DNA of 64,000 nucleotides from Acanthopleura granulata (lineage: Eukaryota > Mollusca > Polyplacophora > Chitonida > Chitonidae): NCBI GenBank assembly GCA_016165875.1, contig JABBOT010000080.1:1243667-1307666 (forward strand), written 5' to 3'. This document shows positions 32,031-44,363 of this stretch, in pieces. The position numbers and the translations under genes were made by a program. The stretch's first letter is position 1; every line of letters starts with the position of its first letter. The notes beneath the pieces are model-generated. The model did no database searches. It saw only the letters and a program-made list of their open reading frames with translations, and had not been told where the DNA came from.

Positions 32031-33540
32031 TAGTTTTTCAGATAGCGACGTATGTTTTCATACAATTTAATACGAAGAAAGATTTATTTACACAAATTCT
32101 GACCGGTAAGAACTAGAGCCATGTTCTGCAACGTTTCTTTCGTTACATCGGCATATATACACCAGATGCGCAGCCCATTGCACTCGGAGATTTCCAGGTT
32201 TTCACATTTGTACCAGTTTCCATTCACGTTACCTACAAATATGGGACAAATTGCGCTTTTTCGCAGTTCCATCACCATGTGCGACAAAAGTTAGAGTCAC
32301 AGGAAAGAAATATTACCAGATTCGTGATCAGGACGTCAAACCATGTCTTGTAGCATGCTTTCAATATTGTAAATTCATCCATAAACACGAATGCGTTATA
32401 GATGCATTATATCATATGGACATGCATATGCCAGACATAGTAAATCGGCCTTTTGTCAAAACTTGAAGCCCTGTAGGTCCTGTTGTTTTTTAAGGCAGCT
32501 CCAAGATTTCCAGCTCGCATACGGTATAAGTTGAACACTTTCCACTGAGCGATGTTGAGCTTTACAGCTTTGACGGTTTTCTGTCACGGCACATGCAAAT
32601 ATAAATGAAACTGCGCTTTTTCGCACTTTGTTGGCAATCTGCGATTGGACATCGCGTCCGGTTCCGGTTATTTGCTCACAAGTTGCATTCTGTTTCCTAC
32701 CAAATAATGCACAGCCAACAGTTGTTACATATGCGAACTTTCAGGTCAATCGGTTTTACAGAAAATGGCTCTCGAAAGTTTTCCGATCAACCCAATATGG
32801 CGGCTAGGTCACGTAACCTAGGACACCCAAACTTTTACTCACGAAAATAAGTCCTCATACCTACTACCTACCTAAATTTTACGCATTTCTGCCTTGACAT
32901 TTTAACCCCAGAACTTTTTCAATTTTGAAAAAACCGGGAAGTACCACTCCCGGTTTGCTGACGTCATTACCGGTTATGTAAAATTTGTCTACTTTTCTTG
33001 GGATGATATTAGGCCTTAATACTGCGTCTCTGGCTTAACTGGTTACAGAGATATACTAACTTCCGGTTTTGATGACGTCACTCCCGGTTTTCCTAAAGCT
33101 GCATATTCGGAAGCAGCCTCCAAATCTGTATCATGTAGGCCTGTTTGTAGGCCATCATCTGTACAAGTGTAGAAAGTATTAGCAAAACACGGTTTTTCGG
33201 ACACATGACACATTCATCCAATAGCGACCTTGTACAATTTTCAACAGAAGAAGTCCTCATTATGAAGTACCTAGGCTTGGTGTAACTACATTTTAAGTTT
33301 TATCTTAATCGCGTCAGCCGTTCTAGAGAGTTTCCCAACGCTTAGGTGCAAACTTCAGGTCTGTGTCTAAAACATTCTGAAGTTTCATAACTGTGTAACT
33401 TACCGTTTTCTCCAGAAACACGATAAAAAATTACCGAGATTAATAATAATATTTAAACCTGTTATCCAACAGCGCTGCCGGTCCCACGCTATTAGGGAAT
33501 TACCATTTCTGGCAGTCCGATGAAAACTTCATTTCAATAA
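32031..33540. other. Unassigned DNA with two palindromic TGACGTCA sites
   Basis: TGACGTCA occurs at 32959-32966 and 33073-33080, each within a CCGGTTT-like context (CCCGGTTTGCTGACGTCATT and CCGGTTTTGATGACGTCACT). This suggests a diverged repeat rather than independent CRE elements. TGCGCTTTTTCGCA also occurs twice (32253 and 32612). No coding region is recognised. Confidence 0.35.
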
Positions 33541-33960
33541 AATGAAGAAAACAAAAGGATAAAATTGAAAAGAAATACGCTGGATTTGAACCCGGGACTG
33601 CTATATGTTGTATACAATGGGCCTAGTAATACAGACTGCAACAAGGCAGCATGATCTCTTGCTCATAGCCGGTAACAAAACACAGAGGGGTTACGTTGAT
33701 GCAAGGTTTATTCCTGTTTCCTTGGTAAACTGCGTGATTAGTTTTACACGTCATTCCCTATTAATAAATATAGATGTCAGGGACAGCAATCCCGGGCTTC
33801 GGCCTGGAGTGTTATAGTAATGAAAGCAGTACAGGCGAAGAAAAAGCATGACAAAATTGAAAATAAATCAACTGGACTTGAACCATAACTGACAACTGAG
33901 ATACATAATCTCTAACCCTTTAGACCAGCACACACAAAGTGCAGCTTTCATCGTCGGCTT
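33541..33960 (-). repeat. tRNA-like SINE remnants
   Basis: On the minus strand GGGTTCAAATCC (33582-33593) and GGTTCAAGTCC (33873-33883) match the pol III B box. The second is preceded by GGTCTAAAGGGTTAGAG, an A-box-like and D-arm-like stretch. They look like two decayed SINE heads of a family different from the one at 46-61 kb. The next repeat, at 34243, follows a similar head, as also seen before 57575. Confidence 0.35.
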
Positions 33961-34242
33961 ACAGCCCACAGCAAACGACAGAAAGAATACATTGTCCCAA
34001 GGTCTGGAGGCGCTTTCATGACAGACTGGGGAGTAATTCAAGCTTCCAAGGATTTCGGCGGGCTTGTTGATGCTGGGAATATCGAGACGACGCTTTCTCT
34101 CTATGCCTTTGACTTAACCCACGTAAAGATTTCATCTTATGTTGAAGGAAGCTCCAGTGTTATTCAAATGGGATTTTTTGGAAAAATTTTGGTTGCTTTT
34201 TTGGTCATTACTTGAAAACTACATAATGTTCGAAAATGATTC

Positions 34243-34790
34243 TTGCAGATTTGCAATCCTGACAATAAGGAGCACCAGATAGTATGTTTGGTTAATCATT
34301 TTTACCAGTATTTAGAGGTGATGTAATTTTACGAAACATCCGAGGTCAATTACAGCCTAATTTGTATAACAAATTCTACGTGTAAGGGAAACTGAGTAGG
34401 GCCATCTACCTAGAAACAGCAAATGGAATTTCCTCTCCACAGGTGGACCAGCTTTTGAGAAGATTTTTTAAGGTTAACAATCAAATTCAAAATGACCGCT
34501 ATATCACGTGACTGGCAAATGGACACTTAACGACAAAAGTTGCTACATATGTTCATTATCAAAACTGCAAAGTTTGGATTCTCTTCCTTCCGTAGTTTGG
34601 GAGATATTGCAATTTTACGAGCGGACTAAAAATAATAAAAATGATCGGAACGATTCAAGAGGTGTCCCACAGGGAACCTGTGTGGGCCCCTAATAATAAT
34701 CCAAACGATTTCAAGGGATGTCCCACAAGGAACGTGTGTGGAGCCTGAATGACCTGAACCCCTAATAAGCGACTAATAGACGCCGTGGAC
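34243..34790. repeat. Dispersed repeat family 2, copy 1
   Basis: Aligns with 57575-58125 over ~550 bp at about 80%. Shared blocks include AGATAGTATGTTTGGTTAAT, GAGGTCAATTACAGCCTAAT, ACCTAGAAACAGCAAATGGA and TATGTTCATTATCAA. The right end holds two tandem ~50-bp units with the imperfect palindrome AGGTGTCCCACAGGGAACCT, separated by TAATAATAATCC. Probably a non-autonomous element. Confidence 0.75.
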
Positions 34791-36315
34791 CGTTTTGGAG
34801 GTGCATTTGTGCCACCGGAATACAAAAGACATTGAGACATAAAGATTTCCGGTACTTTATTAGGTGAAAAAGTGAAAAACTGGTGAAAAAAGCCCATATT
34901 TAGACATAGTATTTGTATATTTCGGATGCCTATGATTCTGCTAGTCTTAGATCGTCACATAGTTTAAACGTAAATTCTACTTGACTCGCACATGTTCTCT
35001 TAGATTTTAATCATCTGGCTTGCATAGATAACAAAAAACTTTCAGCTAGGCAATGTGGACAGCAAATTTTAAAACGCTAGAAATATAAACAAAATACCGA
35101 TATATTTTGGACAAAATAGCATATACATATTAGCACAATGATAATATTTTTAAGGACAATAATAACATCATATATGTACATATGGTACATAGGGCAATCC
35201 TTAGGAACACAAACGTTTACAGCTAAAATGTTATCAAAAATATATACACACAGTGAACTTGGAGCAAAATCGAACAAAGTTTTAAAGTGACAACAAATAA
35301 ACATTTGAATTTATTAATCACAATCACACATGTATAGCCAACTGTTTGAATAGAAATATATAACGACATAAAATCTTTACATTTGGCCACTAAGATGTCC
35401 GACTTGGTAGTATTAACAAGAAATGTACAAGTAATTTCACTGATCAAGGGACGATCATGTTACAATACCGACGTGTAAGTTGAAGGAGACAGGGAGATGA
35501 TGATACGGCGAGTTGGTGATCTGGCGGAATTCTACGCCGAAGATATTGCACGCCTTAATCATTATCGAGTGCTAACAGACTGTAGTCTTATTTGTGTACA
35601 GAACAATTGTTTATCAACTTCATTTGGAACCGCGTTGTACAGGCTCAGAAGACGTATCGATCCATTCAATGAAAGAAGGGTCTAAATATTAACAGTACAG
35701 CAATGTTTGCTGTTATTCTATGTTTTATTTTCAAAACCCCATGTGCGAGTATACAACATCTAGCTGACAACATTCGCACTTAATACTGCATACTTCTAGT
35801 TAATTTTAAATGTTCGGCGCAGACATCAACAGACAAGAATCTCGTGATTTTGACAAACGGACGGACAGTGTTGCTGAATTAGAAATAATCGTCGGATCAT
35901 TTTGCTGTATTCTTGATGAATCCACAGAAGATGGTGCCACAGCCGGAGTAATATCAGTTCCCGGAGCCTGTGCTGTTACACTGGCAGAATTGGGGAGCGA
36001 GGCTTTCTATTGAAGAAGCTCCAGACGTGAACCTAGCAATCTTAGACGGCGACAGATACTCGGCAAGTTGTTCACCACAGGGTCCGAGAGTGCGTTGATG
36101 GATGCCTGATTCTGCATTGCTCCAGGCCGATTCATCCATTGGAAAGTTCATATTACAGTATTCGTTCTCCTTGGTTGATCGCGCTCTGTGCAAGCTGTCC
36201 AGGTTGCCTGGATTATTTTAAAGTGTGGGATGAGTTATCCTGTCTTTGCAATGAGTTGGCGTGCAAATACTCAGTCACAGGAAGGCGCAATAGTTTTCGC
36301 CTTCTTGAAGTCTTC
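34791..36315. other. Unassigned DNA
   Basis: No gene recognised. AT-rich (35000-35450), followed by a more balanced stretch with short open frames on both strands (35497-35685, 35810-36013) that match nothing I know. Confidence 0.3.
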
Positions 36316-36718
36316 GTCGACTGGAATAGGGGAGTTTCGAGCTCGAACTCTTTTATCGCTTAAAGCAAGAAAAGCCCTCCTGTACCATGTGACCTGTCAA
36401 AAATGTTAGGTAAACTATTTCTGATAACATTTACTGTAACATGGGCGTCTAAGAAAAGTTTCAAAACAGATTATTTCGACTAGACGTGCGATAGGGAGAA
36501 TTAAAGAGCTGGAAGTCTTTTAATTTAAGAAGCTCCTAAATGAAGGAGAGGTCGTTTGTGCCTTCATAACACGGCGAGACAGGTGATCGGTAAATTAAAG
36601 TCAATAAAATAGCCTGACATTTTTGACAAGTCACATGACAAGGTTGAACTGTTTTCACCTTTGCGACAAAAGAGTTCGAACTGGAAACTCCCCTATAGTG
36701 TCGTATTTCTTTGTCGAC
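36316..36718. repeat. Fold-back (inverted-repeat) element
   Basis: Arms 36316-36410 and 36613-36718 are inverted copies of each other with ~80% match over ~95 bp. Shared blocks in arm orientation are GTCGAC, ATAGGGGAGTTTC, TCGAACTCTTTT, CATGTGAC and TGTCAAAAATGT. The ~200 bp between them has no frame. Most likely a MITE or a fold-back insertion. Confidence 0.7.
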
Positions 36719-36959
36719 TCCCTTCACTCGCCGTCGGCTTTTGCGCAAGCCTCGTTCAGCTCGTTCTGTTCTCGTTCATTCCGATGTGTCACTTCTGGTA
36801 GCCTTTCCGCTCCCGTTGAACTGAGGCAAAAAGTTGGATTGATGTGAACAGCGGCAGATGGTCAACTGGTTGACCAGTATTATTTGTGCAATGGATGTTC
36901 GGCGTTGGTTCTTCTGTTTTTGCACGTCTTCTGCAAAAGGTGAGATAATTAATACTGTC

Positions 36960-37532
36960 TGTCACGCCTATCTTATACTGTGAACATGTAGAACTCTCCT
37001 GTGCCAGAGTTAGTTTTGGTGACATTACATATCAGAAAATCGTCGAGGCGTATTTCTCGTTCCTGTTGTCTAAATGGCGTTCAAAGCTGACAACAACCAA
37101 ACAACCACAGTGTAAGTGTAACTTTTACAGTTAGATATGTATGTACATATAAACGGGATCATATACGGTGTTAAATTTGTTCTGAAAATAAGGCGTTTAA
37201 GGAGCACGGTGACAGTTTGAGAGACAACAACAACGCTTGTGTTGAATTGTGTGCATTTCCATGCGAACTCCGCGGGACTTATTGACACTCAATGTAACGT
37301 AGTAAATACGCATTACATAACGTTGTGTATTTGTACCATTACATTATCATTATGCCTGAACTTTCTCAACCTAGAACGTGTATGTTAAATTCAGTTGTTG
37401 ATTGTTTCTACCGACACTGTTTTATTGTGTTTCAGTTATTTACCTCAGCATGGTTCGGCAATAAAGGCGACTTGTTGCAGAACTTTGCGTAGTTATCTAA
37501 TCTGTTAAAGCCCTCCGGGGTGAGGCAGCACA
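36960..37532 (+). repeat. 5' LTR of the BEL element
   Basis: 573 bp, TGTCACGCC...GCAGCACA (TG...CA ends). The same ends are defined independently by the solo LTR at 51031-51589. The primer-binding site should lie directly after 37532 (GTAAATAAACTCTGACC...), but I cannot assign a tRNA. Confidence 0.9.
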
Positions 37533-37843
37533 GTAAATAAACTCTGACCGACTGGTTGTTTCCACGTTACCACGGACACAGGAGAGACCGCTACACGGCC
37601 AGCCTATACAGGAATAGCTACGGGCACTGGACATCGTTCATCGCACGACGCACCGAACAACGGTCAACGCCTGTTTCAGCGAACCCTTACAGCCTGTGCC
37701 ACAGTGGACAAACCTCACAAAAACGGTAACCTGCGTAAAGGACCGTTGTGTATAATACATATGTATAGCACACACGAAACATTAATTTTCTTGATTCGCA
37801 TAAGCCAGTAAGGGCATTTATACATGCTATGCTTCGGTGAACT

Positions 37844-39916
37844 GTGTCCAGGAAAATCAAGAAAACATATCCCAGTATGGATACCGATAATACAGCCAAC
37901 AGTGTTGCATCACCTTCCCAGGAAACATCAGCAAACACCATTATACGGCCAGACAAAACCATGAATAACTCTACATGCCATGAGTTGTCAGTTAAGCTAA
38001 TAAATGCTTGGGAAACAGTTGAAGAACATTTAGATCAATGTGAAAACTGTCCAAATGAGTTAATAGCACTACGTAAAGCTGAGAGAGCATTATCTCAATC
38101 TTATGATTCTTATCGGTCAGCCTCAGCTCAATATATCGCCCTACTCCACGCGACAGACACTCAAGAAAGTACTGACCAGATAGAATTTCGTGTTTCTCTA
38201 AATATCGCGAACTCCGAAGTAGTAAACAAAGCCATGTCAGATGTCAACGAGCGTATTGAGCGCGTATTGGAGACATTGTCGAACAGATCAAGAGGTTCAC
38301 GCTCTCAGCACAGTAGATCGTCAGCGGTGTCTTTAATTGCCAAGATGCATGCCAGGGCCGAGGCAGCAAAGGCTAGGACAACCTTTAGTTTACGAGAAGC
38401 TGACCTTCGTAAACGCCACGCGCAGATTAACGAACAGCAACAAATAGCCGCAGCCCGGCCAATTTGGAAGCTGATTTGGAAGTTTTACAACAGCGAAGAG
38501 ATGTAGCGGCAGCGGAAGTGGAACTCAGAGCAGTACAAGAAAGTGAAGTCAACATACCGTCACATCACGAGCCAATAAACCTCTTGCTACCATCTGAAAA
38601 CCCAGTACAGCGAACACTGCGTTATGTTGAGAAACACTCGATCGAAAATTCACATGAATGTTCCTTCGTCGGTACTAATAATCGGAATGCACAAAATTTG
38701 TCTGGTGATCCAGTTATATCGCAAACACCGACTGCGCAACCTGATGTTTCAAACTGTTATACCGATACCTCTCTTAGAGCTGGGAAAAACCTGGAGAGTA
38801 CGAATGTCGACTCTCACAACGTCACACGTTCTGACCTCGACCCGAGAGACCCAAGTTACGTACCTCAAGTTAACAGTCGACACAGTCAGGCTAACGAGAA
38901 CACAATGGCTAATGACTTTACAACGTTCTTACTCAGACGGGACCTACATCTAACAAGACTCTATCAGTTTAATGATAAGCCAGAATCTTACGCGATGTGG
39001 AAGTTGAGTTTTCAGAACGTTATGCAGGAATTACAAGTCAACCCCCGTGAAGAGCTAGACCTGTTAATTAAATGGCTCGGACCGGAATCCACGAAACACG
39101 CCCATAGTCTCCGAGCAGCCAATGCCACAGATCCAGCAATGGGACGAAAAAGGGTCTGGGAACGTTTAGACGAACGCTACGGCTGTCCAGAGATGGTTGA
39201 AGCGGCTTGAGGTCAAAGCTTTCACATTTTCCAAAGCTGACGAACAGGGATGCTCCGAAATTGTACGAACTGTGCGATGTCCTTTCAGAGATTTCATCCA
39301 TCAAGGAAGACCCTATGTACAAAGCATCGCTCTCTTACTTCGACGGCTCGAATGGGATAATTCCAATCGTGAGCAAGCTTCCGTATGGTATGCAGGAAAA
39401 GTGGACAATGCATGCTTCGAACTTCAAAAAACAAAATGGAGTTGTTTTGTGGACTTTATCAAGGAGCTCGCGAAAACGAAGAACGAAGTCTTCGAAGACC
39501 CAAGTTTTCGTTACGAAGACTCATCCCCCTCCTCCGTTAAAAACAGACAATCAGTTCAACCACATGAGAAAAGTGTTCTGACGAGAAAAACAGAAATCAT
39601 GAAATCGGAAGATCCCAGAAAGGTCCTAAATCCGAGTGTTCATTGTCCCATCCACAAGACCAAGCACCCACTTAACAAATGTAGCACGTTCAAGCAGAAG
39701 CCCATAGAAGAACGCAACAAACTCATAAAGGATTTTGGCATCTGTTTTAGATGCTGTGCAACAACCGAACACATGTCTCGTGAATGCAAGGCCGTCATCG
39801 AATGTTCCGAGTGTGGAAGCTCAAAACACCCTTCTGCATTACACAGAAATACAGAGTCTTCTGGGAAAACCGCAGCAGTTCCTTCTTCCAGAGCTAATGG
39901 CGGGGAGAAAGTCTAG
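37844..39916 (+). pseudogene. BEL gag, three frameshifts
   Basis: Gag would form the virus-like particle. The frame starts near 37844 or at ATG 37877, and the first 38464 bp boundary is a shift: the reading moves from 37844-38506 to 38464-39210 after a 1-base change near 38457. It shifts again near 39206 (after EMVEAA) and near 39440, ending in the frame that reaches TAG at 39914. A coiled-coil-like N-terminal part (residues 120-200) is followed by the capsid-like region (YAMWKLSFQNVMQEL, LYELCDVLSEISSI). The BEL zinc region comes last (CPIHKTKHPLNKCSTF, GICFRCC, HMSREC, CSECGSSKHPSALH, 39646-39845). In intact BEL elements gag and pol form one frame. Confidence 0.85.
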
Positions 39917-42900
39917 CAGGCGCAAATTCACCCTCACCCTCCTTACCAAATGTTACCTCTCAATGCACGGAGATTTGTGGAGGAGACTTTAAACGAAAAT
40001 CATGTGGGAAAACCATACAAGTCAAAGTATATCCACAGGGAAACCCACAGATTGCACAAATCATCTACGCTATTCTCGACGATCAAAGCAATGCGTCGTT
40101 AGCCCGCTCTGATTTCTTCAACCGTTTTACGTCAACTACGAGCACAATCCCATACACATTATCTTCATGTTCTGGACTTGTGCAAATGACCGGCAGGAAG
40201 GCCACGAACTTTATGGTAGAAGCCCTGGATGGGAGCACAGTTGTTCAGATTCCGACACTGATCGAGTGCAATCAGATTCCGCACATGAGACAAGAAATCC
40301 CCACACCGGAAGTTGCGCTCCACCACCCACATCTGTGCAGTATTGCTCGACATATCCCGGCCATAAATGACAACGCAGAAATTCTCCTCCTTATCGGGAG
40401 AGATGTTGTCGAAGCTCACCATGTTCTTGACCAACGTATAGGACCAAGAGGAACCTCGTATGCCCAAAAATTACCATTGGGATGGGTAATAATAGGGGAG
40501 GCATGTTCAGGGAAGGTACACCCACCGAATATGGTGAATGTAAATAAAACCCACCTCCTGGAAAATGGACGTCGCTCAGTCCTCCGCCCATGTCCAAACA
40601 GATTTGACTTGAAGCAAACGCCTACGGACTACAGATTTTCAGGGGGCCCGATGATTCTTTCTGAAGATGATTACATCGACTCATCGCTCTTTGAAATCAC
40701 AAAAAACGATAACAAAACAGGAATGTCTATGGAAGACAAGCTTTTCATAGAAATAATGGACAAAGGAGTCTACAGAGAGAAAGGAGGGAATTGGACTGCT
40801 CCGCTTCCTTTAAAAGATCCTAGACCTCGGTTACCAAACAACCGCCAACAGGCTGTAAAACGAGCAAAGAATCTCCACAACAGCCTGCGAAAGGATCCCT
40901 TAAAGCGCGAACACTTCGTCAATTTTATGCAAGGCATACTTGACCAAAACCATGCAGAACTAGCGCCGCCGTTGAAAGACCAAGAAGAATGTTGGTATCT
41001 TCCGCTTTTCGGGGTTTATCACCCTAAGAAACCAGGCCAGATACGTGGTGTATTTGATTCTTCTGCCCAGTACGAAGGATTGTCTTTGAATAGTGTTTTG
41101 CTGTGTGGACCAGACCTTACCAACAGCCTTTTAGGCATACTTCTTCCCTTTCGACTGGAACCTATTGCAATTACAGGGGATATCCAACAGATGTTTCATT
41201 GTTTTCTGGTGAGGCCAGATCACAGAAACTTCTTAAGGTTTTTCTGGTACGAAGAGAACAACCCCGACAAAAACCTCGTCGAATACAAAATGAGAGTACA
41301 CGTATTCGGCAACTGTGCCTCACCCGCAGTGGCAACATACGGTATTCGTAGAGCTGCAGAAGAAGCAGAACCCGTTTATGGATCTGACGTCAAGGAATTC
41401 GTTAATAAGGACTTCTACGTGGACGATGCGCTCAAGTCACTCTCTTCGCCCAATGATGCCATCGACCTGATGAAACGGACTCAAGAGGCTCTCATGCATG
41501 CTGGCAACCTACGTCTTCATAAAATTGCTTCCAATAGCGTAGAGGTAATGGAGGCTTTTCCGACAGAGGACCGAGCCAAAGACTTGAATGATCTGGATCT
41601 TGGATCAGATACCTTACCCCTTCAGAGAAGCTTAGGGCTTTATTGGGATCTCAAGTCCGACACATTCAGATTCCAGGTAAGCCCTCAGGACAAACCATAC
41701 ACCAAGAGAGGGATTTTGTCTACGATAAACAGCCTCTATGACCCCTTAGGTTTTGTATCACCAGTCCTTATTCGTGGAAGAATATTCCTCAGAGAACTCA
41801 TGGCGCAGAAGATGACATGGGACGAACCACTCTGCCCAGAGTTACAGGGGGAATGGAACAACTGGAAATTATCTCTCTCACTTCTCAATAATTTCCAGAT
41901 AACAAGGTCATATGTTGGACTCTTTTTGAAGCACATGGATAACGTCGAACTCCATATTTTCTCAGATGCGTCTGAAAAGGCGATTGCGGCAGTGGCTTAT
42001 CTCAGAGCTATAGACAACTATGGTAACACCCGCACTGGCTTCGTCTTAGGAAAGACAAAAGTCGCCCCTAAGCATGGGCACACGGTTCCCAGACTAGAAT
42101 TGTGCGCCGCGGTTTTAGCAGTGGAAATTACAGAGACAATCTGTGATCATCTCAACCTGCCATTGTCAATAGCTCATTTCTACACCGATAGCCGTATTGT
42201 TCTGGGCTATATCTGTAATCAAACCCGTCGCTTTTACGTTTACGTGAGCAACCGGATTGCACGCATCCGAAAGTCAACTGACCCAAGTCAGTGGAAGTAT
42301 GTTTCTACACAATGTAACCCTGCAAACCAAGCAACTCGGTCTATCCCGTCGTCAGATCTTGAAACAAGTACCTGGTTAACTGGCCCTTTCCAGCTGGAGG
42401 AAGAGGACAGGGCAGAGTCTTACCCTCTGGAAGATCCCGACAACGACAAAGAACTAAGGCCCCAAGTTGTGACACTGGACACAAACGTTCAGATAAAGTT
42501 GGGACCTCATCGATTCGAACGATTTTTTTCGTGGAAGAGACTCGTGAACGCAATCGTAAACCTGAGGAAACTTGCTATCTCTCGACATAAGGATACGAAA
42601 CAGTTGGTAGATGATGATTTATATGTCAGTGCAGAGAAATTCATCATCAGACAGGTCCAGGAAGAGGTCTACGCTTCAGAAATCAAAGCACTCAAGGACG
42701 GCAAACCCTTGCCCACGAACAGTTCTCTGCTTCCACTGAATCCTCTCCTTGATGACACAGGCGTGTTGTGCGTTGGTGGCAGGCTTAACCGCTCTAAATT
42801 GGCAACAGGAGAAAAGAATCCGTACATCATCCCCCCTCGGCATCACATTGCAACGTTACTCGTGAGGCACTATCACCAGAGTGTACAGCACCAGGGACGT

Positions 42901-43994
42901 CACTTAACAGAGGGCGCTGTGAGGTCAGGTGGATTGTGGATTATCGGAGGCAAACGGCTTATAGGTACAATCCTTCGTCGGTGCGTCATCTGTCGAAAAC
43001 TTAGGAGGAAGGTGGCATGTCAGCAGATGGCCGACCTACCTTCAGATCGACTTACAGCAGGCCCACCATTCACCTTCGTAGGAGTTGATACATTCGGACC
43101 ATGGCCTGTTGTCTCAAGACGTACAAGAGGCGGTCAAGCAAGTAGTAAAAGATGGGCGATCCTGTTCACCTGTCTCGTTTCACGTGCCATACACATAGAA
43201 GTCATCGAGGATATGACCTCCTCATCCTTTATCAACAGCCTTCGACGTTTCATTGCCGTCAGAGGAAAGGTGAAAGAGTTCCGATCGGACAGAGGGACAA
43301 ATTTTATTGGAAGTCTGGACAGTCTTGAAATTGATTCGACTAAAATCGAGAATCCGGAAGTCAAGCGCTTTTTGTACGACAAGGGCACGAAGTGGACATT
43401 CAATCCTCCACACTCCTCACACATGGGTGGGGTGTGGGTGCGGATGATCGGGGTAACGAGGCGTATCCTAGACTCCATGTTATTACAAGCTAACACCAAG
43501 AGCCTCACACACGAAGTATTGTCTATATTTTGGCTGAAGTCTCGGCAATCATGAATGCTCGACCTCTAGTGCCGGTTTCGACCGACCCTAACGAACCCAC
43601 TATTTTGTCTCCAGCGATACTCCTCACACAAAAGATGAACCAGGAAGTTGAGCTTGCAGAACATTTGGATATAAAAGACACTTACCGTGCCCAGTGGAAA
43701 CACGTGCAGGTCTTGGCCGACACCTTCTGGAAATCTTGGAGGGAGGAATACCTTCAAGCACTACAACCACGGCGCAAATGGCAGACTCCTCACCCTAATG
43801 TGAAAGGTGGAGATATTGTGCTCATGACAGATAAGGACACGCGCAGAAATGACTGGCCTATTGGAATAGTTACCAAAGTCTTTCAGAGCGCGGACGGCAA
43901 AGTTAGGAAAGTGGAGATTCGTGTGACGAGAAATGGATCCATTGCCACGTATCCTAGACCCATTTCTGAGATTGTGCCGCTTCTCTCCGAGTGA
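39898..43994 (+). pseudogene. BEL pol: protease, RT, RNase H, integrase, with frameshift and lost catalytic Glu
   Basis: Open from just after TAA (39895-39897) to 43554, then continued in another frame to 43994 after a shift near 43525. Protease: AILDDQSNASL (~40072). Reverse transcriptase: GDIQQMF (~41177) and an intact YVDD (41416-41427). RNase H: FSDASEKA, RLELCAA and FYTDSR. Integrase: an HHCC zinc region (~42841-43010), VGVDTFGPW, RSDRGTNF, then GGVWVRMIG where the family has Glu. The codon at 43438-43440 is GTG, one base from GAG, so the third DDE residue is lost. The C-terminal part carries a chromatin- or DNA-binding-like end (GDIVLMTDKD, WPIGIVTKVF). Reverse transcriptase could still fold; integration could not be catalysed by this copy. 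Confidence 0.9.
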
Positions 43995-44097
43995 TGATAT
44001 TGATTTATGACCATATTTCTTCCAGGCAGCTACTCTAGATCAGTAATCCATTGGATGACCCATGTTTGTGTTTAAATAATATCATAATCTGATATTA

Positions 44098-44363
44098 GAC
44101 GGGGAGTGTCACGCCTATCTTATACTGTGAACATGTAGAACTCTCCTGTGCCAGAGTTAATTTTGGTGACATTACATATCAGAAAATCGTCGAGGCGTAT
44201 TTCTCGTTCCTGTTATCTAAATGGCGCTCAAAGCTGACAACAACCAAACAACCACAGTGTAAGTGTAACTTTTACAGTTAGATATGCATGTACATATAAA
44301 CGGGATCATATACGGTGTTAAATTTGTTCTGAAAATAAGGCGTTTAAGGAGCACGGTGACAGT
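44098..44363 (+). repeat. Polypurine tract and truncated 3' LTR
   Basis: The purine run GACGGGGAG (44098-44106) directly precedes TGTCACGCC (44107). The LTR then matches the 5' LTR up to GGTGACAGT (44363) and stops, so 257 of ~573 bp remain. The sequence beyond is unrelated. Confidence 0.88.

Larger units (their letters stand above)
36960..44363 (+). mobile_element. BEL/Pao LTR retrotransposon, inactivated
   Basis: Bounded by LTRs starting TGTCACGCC. Inside are gag with a BEL-type cysteine knuckle region, then protease, reverse transcriptase, RNase H and integrase in BEL order. At least four frameshifts, a catalytic integrase substitution and truncation of the 3' LTR make it defective. Over the 257 bp that both LTRs cover I count four differences, all transitions, so the insertion is not very old. 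No env-like frame follows pol. The 5-bp target duplication cannot be checked because the right end is lost. Confidence 0.93.

Noticed and set aside
33541..33960. Functional tRNA genes
   Set aside because: Only B-box-like arms are present. No complete cloverleaf with acceptor stem could be drawn.
34508..34693. RT-like GVPQGT in a 61-codon frame as evidence of a LINE
   Set aside because: The motif sits in a short tandem palindromic unit with no other RT motif nearby. Kept only as an observation.
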